The notes under the pieces are model-generated. The model was not told where the DNA came from and made no database searches. It saw only the letters and a program-made list of their open reading frames with translations. Both the position numbers and the translations under genes were made by a program. This document shows, one piece after another, positions 58,039 through 64,000 of a stretch of DNA of 64,000 nucleotides. Position 1 is the first letter of the stretch; the number at the start of each line of letters is the position of its first letter. Location: contig NZ_JAQMUB010000042.1 of the NCBI RefSeq assembly GCF_028330965.1, forward strand, positions 1 through 64,000, written 5' to 3'. The stretch comes from Oscillatoria sp. CS-180. Its GTDB lineage: Bacteria; Cyanobacteriota; Cyanobacteriia; Phormidesmidales; Phormidesmidaceae.

Positions 58039-58073
58039 GGTTTAACAAAGCCCCAATGGCGAGACATTAAACC
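58039..58073. terminator. weak hairpin between convergent genes
   Basis: GGTTTAA (58039-58045) and TTAAACC (58067-58073) form a 7-bp stem across a 21-base loop between the stops of upp and the PLD gene. No T-run follows, so its action as a terminator is uncertain. Confidence 0.3.
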
Positions 58074-58090
58074 ACCCCCAAAAGCCACCG

Positions 58091-59518
58091 TCATGATTGC
58101 CCTCCACCACATCTCTTTCGTTGGCGCTGAACGTAGTTTTGTAGCGATTTCGTAAGACCCATGTCGGCGTGCTCAGCGAGGCGATCAAACTCGCGACGAA
58201 AATGGGCAGCGACGGTCGGATTGCGGATAATCAGGAGGTCTTCATCGTTGTTGTGATTAGCAGCGGCGCTCCAGTTATGGGAACCGATGATGACCGTGTA
58301 GTCATCAATGAGCGCGAACTTATGATGCAGTTTGTCGCCCTCTGGTAGGTTGGGCGTACCCACCTGAGAAATGGGAACCGTCCACGGTCGATTATTGGCT
58401 TCGTATTTGCAGCGGTGATCAGGAACAGCAGTACCGAGCATATCTAAAGCTTCGCTGTAGCTGCGGTAAATAAAATTGCGATCAACCAGCGCTCGGACAG
58501 CAACACCCGCCTGAGACTTCTGAGCTAGGCGATCGCTAATCCCCTGGTCCGAAAATACGAACAGTGCTAAATCAATACTGCTGGTCCCCTGAGCTAGCAT
58601 TTGGCTAATCAAACCATTGACGCTTTGCTCCCAGGGCTTGCTCTCAGACACGGGGGAAAATTGCACAGTTATTTGAGCACCCGGCAGGCTGATGGTGCGG
58701 GGCGATCGCAGGGGTTTCTGTAAGCCAAACAGACTGTCCTCTTTGCCCTGAGGTCCATCTCCCCACATCATCTCGAACTCATCTTCTAGGACAGCGGCTA
58801 ACTCAGGACTGTCGATCTTGAGTAAAGCGTTGGCATTGCCTCGGCTTTCCTTATGGGCAAAATCGCCGTGGATGCCGCTTAACGTCCAGTTCGCAGACCC
58901 CAACAGCACAGTTCTGCCATCCACCACCATGAATTTGTGGTGCATCAGACCGCTCCCTTTGGAACCGTCAGCGGTATCGTCCAGTAACGGCACATCCGCT
59001 TTCTGAAGAATGCGAATTGCGTCGCCTTGATCCAATTCTTGAGCAGTGATTCTGCCATCCCGATTGGCATCAATGAGCTGCTGTCGCTCTGAATGTTTAG
59101 CTTGCTGATAGTCATCCAGTGGCGCGGATTGAAAATCGGCTAGGGGACGCCAGACGCGGTTGTACTGATTTTCGACAATGACCCGAACCGTGACGCCAGA
59201 GCGGGCACGATCGCGCAGGGCGACGGCAATTCTCGGCAAGTTAATCTCTTGAACCGCAACATCAATAGAGGTTGTAGCAGTCGCGATCGCCGCCACAATC
59301 ACCTGTTCCAAATCATCGCCGTGGCGTTGAATTCGACGATAAGGATCACTATAAGCATTTGCCCGGGATTGATTGAAGTAGACCTGTATATAGGGATCCT
59401 GCAGCAGAGGGTGCGCGAGCGACAGTTGGGCTGAACCCACGAGCCAGTGGTGAAAGCTGAGGGCTAGCACCACGCCAATTACGGCGATCGCGATCCACTG
59501 CCCTTTTTGACGAACCAT
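58091..59518 (-). CDS. phospholipase D-family protein with an EF-hand insertion
   Basis: The 475-residue product (ATG at 59518; GTG at 59527 is the alternative) has an N-terminal signal anchor and two PLD half-sites: HHKFMVVDGRTVLLGSANW (about residue 190) and HHKFALIDDYTVIIGSHNW (about residue 394), each with the HxKxxxxD motif. Ahead of the first, at about residue 148, is a canonical 12-residue EF-hand loop (DANRDGRITAQE). PLD-family enzymes hydrolyse phosphodiesters in lipids or nucleic acids; a periplasmic site and calcium control are inferred. It converges with upp. Confidence 0.85.
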   Translation of the reverse strand: MVRQKGQWIAIAVIGVVLALSFHHWLVGSAQLSLAHPLLQDPYIQVYFNQSRANAYSDPYRRIQRHGDDLEQVIVAAIATATTSIDVAVQEINLPRIAVALRDRARSGVTVRVIVENQYNRVWRPLADFQSAPLDDYQQAKHSERQQLIDANRDGRITAQELDQGDAIRILQKADVPLLDDTADGSKGSGLMHHKFMVVDGRTVLLGSANWTLSGIHGDFAHKESRGNANALLKIDSPELAAVLEDEFEMMWGDGPQGKEDSLFGLQKPLRSPRTISLPGAQITVQFSPVSESKPWEQSVNGLISQMLAQGTSSIDLALFVFSDQGISDRLAQKSQAGVAVRALVDRNFIYRSYSEALDMLGTAVPDHRCKYEANNRPWTVPISQVGTPNLPEGDKLHHKFALIDDYTVIIGSHNWSAAANHNNDEDLLIIRNPTVAAHFRREFDRLAEHADMGLTKSLQNYVQRQRKRCGGGQS

Positions 59519-59734
59519 AGAATGCACAACCTAATGACTGTATTGATTGCGTCTATTGCGCCCAGCGTAAATCTAGGGATAACCTCGAAAGATTACGGAA
59601 ATTTGTCGAGCAGTCTCTCAAGAACTCACGTTCCTACGCTAGACTTTGAAACCGCAAGGCACGAACCTTGCAAAATTGTCAGTCAACACTGGCACAGATA
59701 AGGCGATAAACCGTCGTCTAAATTGCGGAGTTCT

Positions 59735-61219
59735 GTGGTAGGAAACATCGGATTGCGATTTGATTGGCTAGTTCCGAGTCTTGGCATAACGAGTGCTCTG
59801 ATGTTCACTCTGCCAGCAGAAGCCGCTCAGCTTGAGTCTTGGTGGTTTGATGCTCGCGAGAACCAACTCGTTTTTACGACTGATAGCGCTGTGCGACCTA
59901 GGGCACAAATGGTGTTCAATCCTACACGGATTGTGATTGACCTACCAGGAACAACCTTAGGACGCCCACCGACGAATCAAGCGATCGGGGGTGCCATCCG
60001 AGAGGTAAGGTCAGGGCAATTTGACGCTCGAACGGCACGATTAGTCATTGAACTCAGTGCTGGCTATACGGTAAATCCTCGTGATATTGAAGTCCGGGGC
60101 ATACGAGGTAATCGCTGGGTTGTGCAGCTACCCCAGCCTGAGGTCTCTGAAACCGCCCCCACTGCAAATGCTGGCAACTCAGTTACAGGCGACTTTTCGA
60201 ATGACGCCACAACGTTTCTGTCAAACGTACGGGCAACTCCTGATGGTTTCTTTGTCCGCACCAGCGGGCAAATTCCGACGATCAACTTAGAGCGACGGGG
60301 CGATCGCGGCGAGGAACGTCAGATCATCATCGATCTGTTCAATACCTCAATTTCGCCCTTTTTGGATGCCGAATCGCTACCCCGCAACCGCTACAGCGTT
60401 AGCCGATGGGATATCACGCAGGACAATCAAAACCTGACGACGCGAATCGTGATGACACTGTCTCCCAACAGCCCGGATTGGGAAATCACCCCCACTAACA
60501 TCGGTAATCAGAAGGGACTGGTCATCATTCCACCCAGTGGTGTTTCTATTAGCTCTATTCCAGATCGCCCTCAAGCTGTTGATCCAACCATTGCGGTGCC
60601 CCCTAGTTCGCCGCCGCCCGCAATTCCCCAACCCTCTCAGCCGCCAATCCTGCCACCCAGCGTCAACAACGGACGGATTTTAGTTGCCATTGATCCCGGT
60701 CACGGAGGCCGTGACCCTGGTGCGGTTGGCATTGGTGGACTGCAAGAGAAGAATGTGGTCTTTCCTGTTTCCATGCGCGTAGCTGAACTTTTGCGGGAGG
60801 CTGGCGTTGATGTTGTGATGACCCGTACGAGCGATCTCACATTGGACTTGGAGCCGAGGGTGGCGATCGCCAACAATACCAACGCCACTATTTTTCTCAG
60901 CATCCATGCCAACGCCATTAGTCTTAGTCGTCCCGATGTTAATGGGGTTGAAACTTACTACTATTCTGAAAGTGGACGACAGCTGGCCAGCATCATCCAC
61001 GCTAACGTTCAGCCCGCCTCTGGACTCGGCAATCGCGGCGTCAAACAGGCTCGTTTTTACGTCCTCCGCAACACCGCAATGCCCGCTGCCCTCCTTGAGT
61101 TAGGTTTCGTCACCGGCGCTGAAGATGTCGTGAAACTCCGAGATCCGGCTTGGCAAGAGCGCATGGCCCAAGCCATCACGCGCGGCATTTTGCAATACCT
61201 AGAACCGTATCGGCGGTAG
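59735..61219 (+). CDS. amiC: N-acetylmuramoyl-L-alanine amidase with AMIN domain
   Basis: GTG at 59735 preceded by CGGAG is preferred over the TTG at 59723 and gives about 494 residues: a signal peptide ending AEAAQ, AMIN domain(s) (VVIDLPGTTLGRPP-type and RRGDRGEERQIIIDLF), a Pro-rich linker, and a C-terminal Amidase_3 domain with zinc ligands in AIDPGHGGRDPGAVG, SIHANA and ALLELGFVTG. It cleaves the amide between N-acetylmuramic acid and L-alanine in septal peptidoglycan; in filamentous cyanobacteria AmiC enzymes also drill septal nanopores. Confidence 0.93.
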   Translation: MVGNIGLRFDWLVPSLGITSALMFTLPAEAAQLESWWFDARENQLVFTTDSAVRPRAQMVFNPTRIVIDLPGTTLGRPPTNQAIGGAIREVRSGQFDARTARLVIELSAGYTVNPRDIEVRGIRGNRWVVQLPQPEVSETAPTANAGNSVTGDFSNDATTFLSNVRATPDGFFVRTSGQIPTINLERRGDRGEERQIIIDLFNTSISPFLDAESLPRNRYSVSRWDITQDNQNLTTRIVMTLSPNSPDWEITPTNIGNQKGLVIIPPSGVSISSIPDRPQAVDPTIAVPPSSPPPAIPQPSQPPILPPSVNNGRILVAIDPGHGGRDPGAVGIGGLQEKNVVFPVSMRVAELLREAGVDVVMTRTSDLTLDLEPRVAIANNTNATIFLSIHANAISLSRPDVNGVETYYYSESGRQLASIIHANVQPASGLGNRGVKQARFYVLRNTAMPAALLELGFVTGAEDVVKLRDPAWQERMAQAITRGILQYLEPYRR

Positions 61220-61470
61220 GTGAACGGAAAGTGTTGCCCTCAGCAAGTCCAGTCGAGTACAGGCTTTGTTAAGCCTGGATTTCCTTGATACATTACCCGT
61301 GAAAGGCACTGCGAATCTTAAATTTGTGTTTCCTTCGGTGGACTTCAATTCAGCCTGCTTCTGCTTGTCCTATGCCGTGACAACACTTCAAAGGTTTGAA
61401 TCGAATTCACTATCTTATGCAATGCTGGGGTACGCCCTTGTTTGGCAATAGTGATTTGATAGGCACGTCT

Positions 61471-62625
61471 ATGGAAGACAAGTTTATGCTGATGATTCCG
61501 GGGCCGACCCCGGTCCCCGAGAGAGTTTTGCTTGCCCAAGCCCAACACCTTATCGGCCATCGCAGTGGCGAATTTAGCCAACTCATGGGTGAAGTTGTTG
61601 AGGGACTGAAATGGCTTCACCAAACTCAGAATGACGTGCTGATGCTGTCGGCTAGCGGCACAGGTGCGATGGAAGCAGGCATCATCAACGTTTTGAGTGT
61701 GGGCGATCGCGTTTTGGTTGGTAGCAACGGTAAGTTTGGTGATCGCTGGGTCAAGGTTTGTCAGGCCTTCGGTCTCAAAGTTGATGTAATCGAAGCGGAG
61801 TGGGGTAAGCCGCTAGATCCCAATGCTTTTAAGGCAGCCCTCGAAGCCGATACAGAGAAAGCGATTAAAGCGGTTTTGGTGACCCACAGTGAGACCTCTA
61901 CGGGGGTCTTAAATGACCTGCAAACTATCGCTGCTCACGTTAAGACCCACGGTGAAGCCTTGATTTTGGTTGATGCTGTCACCAGTCTGGGGGCCTGTAG
62001 CGTTCCTGTAGACGAGTGGGGCTTGGATGTCGTTGCTTCGGGATCTCAGAAAGGCTATATGATTCCGCCGGGGCTGGGCTTTGTCACGATGAGCGATCGC
62101 GCTTGGCAAGCCTATGAGCGGTCCGACATCCCCAAGTTCTATTTCGACTTGGGTCCTTACCGCAAAAGTGCGGCGAAGAACATGACGCCTTTTACGCCAC
62201 CTGTCAGTCTGTTTTTTGCCATTCAAGTCGCCCTTAAGATGATGCAGGACGAGGGACTGGAAAATATTTTTGCTCGCCATGCCAGACTTCAGCAGGCCAT
62301 CCGTGAGGCAATGAAGGCTTTAGGGCTACCGCTCTTTACGGCAGATGATGTCGCGAGTCCGGCGGTGACAGCAGTCATGCCCCAGTCAGTAGAGGCTGAG
62401 CAGATTCGCTCTGTCATGAAGCAGGAGTTTGATATTGCCTTGGCGGGCGGACAGGATCATCTCAAGGGCAAGATCTTTCGCATAGGCCACCTCGGCTTTG
62501 TTAGCGATCGCGATATTTTGACCGCAGTTGCTGCCTTAGAAGCGACACTGGCAAAACTTGGCGCGAACGGGTTTACGCCTGGTGCCGGTTTGATGGCCGC
62601 TCAATCGGTTCTCACAGCTGCGTGA
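61471..62625 (+). CDS. class V aminotransferase (alanine/serine-glyoxylate type)
   Basis: From ATG at 61471 the product is 384 residues with MLMIPGPTPVPERVL at the N-terminus, the PLP-binding Lys in SGSQKGYMIPPGLGF, and the RIGHLGFVSDRD segment. It is of the group long annotated as soluble hydrogenase 42-kDa subunit in cyanobacteria, more likely an alanine- or serine-glyoxylate aminotransferase of photorespiration. The frame extends upstream to 61396 but those codons do not fit the family. Confidence 0.92.
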   Translation: MEDKFMLMIPGPTPVPERVLLAQAQHLIGHRSGEFSQLMGEVVEGLKWLHQTQNDVLMLSASGTGAMEAGIINVLSVGDRVLVGSNGKFGDRWVKVCQAFGLKVDVIEAEWGKPLDPNAFKAALEADTEKAIKAVLVTHSETSTGVLNDLQTIAAHVKTHGEALILVDAVTSLGACSVPVDEWGLDVVASGSQKGYMIPPGLGFVTMSDRAWQAYERSDIPKFYFDLGPYRKSAAKNMTPFTPPVSLFFAIQVALKMMQDEGLENIFARHARLQQAIREAMKALGLPLFTADDVASPAVTAVMPQSVEAEQIRSVMKQEFDIALAGGQDHLKGKIFRIGHLGFVSDRDILTAVAALEATLAKLGANGFTPGAGLMAAQSVLTAA

Positions 62626-62737
62626 TCGCTAGGGGCATGGCAGTGCTATGCCCCTCTCTGTCTGTTGGCTTAGCCTATTCTTAAACAGCCCTGCTATCGT
62701 GCTAAGAGAGGATATTTACTGAGGAGGACGACAGATT

Positions 62738-63418
62738 ATGGGCGTTTTGGGGCGTTTAGCTCGAATCGTTCGTTCTCAGGTCAATAGCTGGGTCCAGGAG
62801 TCAGAAGATCCCGAAAAACTGTTAGACCAGGCAGTCAGCGGTATGCAGTCGGATCTGATTCAGCTGCGGCAATCAGTGGCTCAGGCGATCGCGACCCAAA
62901 AACGAACTGAACGGCAGTGTCATCAAACCGAAACTCTTGCCCAGGAATGGTACAACCGTGCTCAGTTGGCTCTACATAAAAGTGATGAGTTGACAGCTCG
63001 TGAAGCCCTGGCTCAGCGTCATGCCTATTTGAAAATGCTCTCTCAACTCGAAGGTCACGTCAGCGATCAAAAAACAGTGATCGGCAGACTCAAAACTAAC
63101 ATGAGGGACTTAGAAGTCAAAATTGCAGACGCTCGCACTCGCCGAGACATGTACATTGCTCGTGCCCGTTCTGCTGAGGCTTCCCAACGAATTCAAGACA
63201 TGATTGGACAAGTTAGCAGTCAAAACTCCATTGGGGTATTGGGGCAAATGGAAGATAAAGTGCTGAATTTAGAGGCTCAAGCTGACGCCATGGCAGAACT
63301 AAATCAGACACTTGAAAGTCAGTCCTTAGACAGTAAATTTGCCGCTCTGGAGCAATCCGAAGAAGATGCTATTGAAGCTGAACTAACGGTCATGAGAGCG
63401 CAACTTCCGGAGAAGTAA
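62738..63418 (+). CDS. pspA: PspA/IM30 family membrane-stress protein
   Basis: The 226-residue coiled-coil protein starts with an amphipathic helix (MGVLGRLARIVRSQVNSW) and continues with EDPEKLLDQAVSGMQ, typical of PspA/IM30. It lacks the roughly 30-residue C-terminal extension of Vipp1, so it is the PspA type, an ESCRT-III-like protein that stabilises membranes. GAGGAGG lies upstream of the ATG. Confidence 0.88.
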   Translation: MGVLGRLARIVRSQVNSWVQESEDPEKLLDQAVSGMQSDLIQLRQSVAQAIATQKRTERQCHQTETLAQEWYNRAQLALHKSDELTAREALAQRHAYLKMLSQLEGHVSDQKTVIGRLKTNMRDLEVKIADARTRRDMYIARARSAEASQRIQDMIGQVSSQNSIGVLGQMEDKVLNLEAQADAMAELNQTLESQSLDSKFAALEQSEEDAIEAELTVMRAQLPEK

Positions 63419-63853
63419 TGCCCTGAAAATCTACTTTTTACGATTTTTTCAATAAAGTCATTGAAGACTTCTTACTCGGATAGTTTTGTATCTCTTTTGA
63501 TAACTTCTACGGATGGCATAATGGAAGAATATAGACATCGTCGCTATCATGTGATCTCTTTAGTCAGGGATCCCTAGATCAATGGGTTAGGACATGCCGC
63601 CGTAACTTTTGATGTCTCTTTTACGTTAGAATCGCTTACCGCTGAATAATGTCCATAGGCATGGGGACAGTTTTTAAGCACAAGCTTGAATCATTGCATC
63701 AACTTTCTCGCTGACTTATGAACCAGTGCAATGGTAGATGTTTCGGATTCTCGGTAGGCAGCAGGTGCATCTGGGTGGTTGCTTGTAGCTAAGCTACTGA
63801 TACGAGCTGATAAGCGATCGCCAGCGATTAGAATTCTCCTACAGGTTTGGATT
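63419..63853. other. 435-bp spacer before the ComFB-like gene
   Basis: No gene is seen. After the pspA stop an AT-rich short stem (AAAATC and GATTTT) with following Ts at about 63425-63450 could be a weak terminator. A possible leader of the next gene occupies the right part. Confidence 0.35.
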
Positions 63854-64000
63854 ATGGGTGGTGAAGCCAGGACTGCTCATCAAAAGCTCTACATCAATGT
63901 CATGGAGCTATTAGTTGCTGAAGAGGTGTCTCGTCAGCTAGACAATCTACCAGAGCGCGTTTCCAAGTATATCAAGCGCATTGAGGTAGAAACGTTTGCG
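63854..64000 (+). CDS. ComFB-like protein, N-terminal part (cut by window edge)
   Basis: The ATG at 63854 opens a frame of 49 codons to the window end: MGGEARTAHQKLYINVMELL, then VAEEVSRQLDNLPERVSKYI. The pattern N-V-M-E-L-L-V-x-E-E-V with later L-P-x-R-V-x-x-Y-I is that of late competence protein ComFB, a family recently shown to bind cyclic dinucleotides and linked to motility and competence in cyanobacteria. Only the N-terminal half is visible. Confidence 0.7.
   Translation, partial: MGGEARTAHQKLYINVMELLVAEEVSRQLDNLPERVSKYIKRIEVETFA

Overview
The window is cyanobacterial chromosome. The evidence is a complete allophycocyanin alpha-B gene (apcD, Cys81 chromophore site), a helical carotenoid protein, a high-light-inducible (Hlip) protein, a cyanobacteriochrome phototaxis operon, type-2 NADH dehydrogenase, a PspA/IM30 protein and very frequent HIP1-type GCGATCGC octamers. 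Base composition is moderate, with AT-rich spacers. The species cannot be fixed from sequence alone; the gene set suits a Leptolyngbya- or Synechococcus-like lineage.

Layout. 1-7073 (minus): part of a cellulose/exopolysaccharide export cluster, read as outer-membrane barrel protein, then TPR scaffold, then BcsB-like protein, and continuing off the left edge. 7074-9220: a 2.1 kb AT-rich stretch with no credible gene. 9221-19205 (plus): a phototaxis operon of PixG/H/I/J/L type plus one extra CheW-like gene; PixJ has two bilin-type GAF domains, the second with the full DXCF and Cys-His signature. 19243-28636: rlmN, a giant secreted repeat/beta-helix/RTX protein, a DUF3598 protein, thrB, a lone SLH protein and a helical carotenoid protein. 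28934-33602: small membrane and photoprotection genes (YccF, Hlip), an ArfB-like rescue factor and two unrecognised proteins. 34443-40287: leuS, an SphR/PhoB-like response regulator and gamma-glutamyltransferase. 40628-46452: an Uma2 nuclease, a serine-recombinase homologue lacking the catalytic residues, NDH-2 with a HAD protein, a DUF4058 protein and a small basic protein. 46626-54093: apcD, a HAS-barrel-like protein, a non-catalytic/catalytic M16 peptidase pair, an MlaE permease, a NicO-type metal exporter and a GDT1/Mnx-type manganese exporter preceded by a yybP-ykoY riboswitch. 54641-58032: a probable URC-type uracil catabolism operon (GTP cyclohydrolase II-like Urc1, DUF1688 Urc4, upp). 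58091-64000: an EF-hand-containing PLD protein, an AMIN-domain amidase, an aminotransferase, PspA and the start of a ComFB-like protein.

The most noteworthy items are the URC operon with a palindrome in its upstream region, the split BcsC-like arrangement, the dual-GAF PixJ photoreceptor, the Mn riboswitch/exporter unit, the apparently dead recombinase, and a family of dispersed hairpin repeats (four copies with a hairpin head, one of them composite, plus a fifth copy of its inner module alone). No tRNA, rRNA, CRISPR array or intact insertion sequence was seen.
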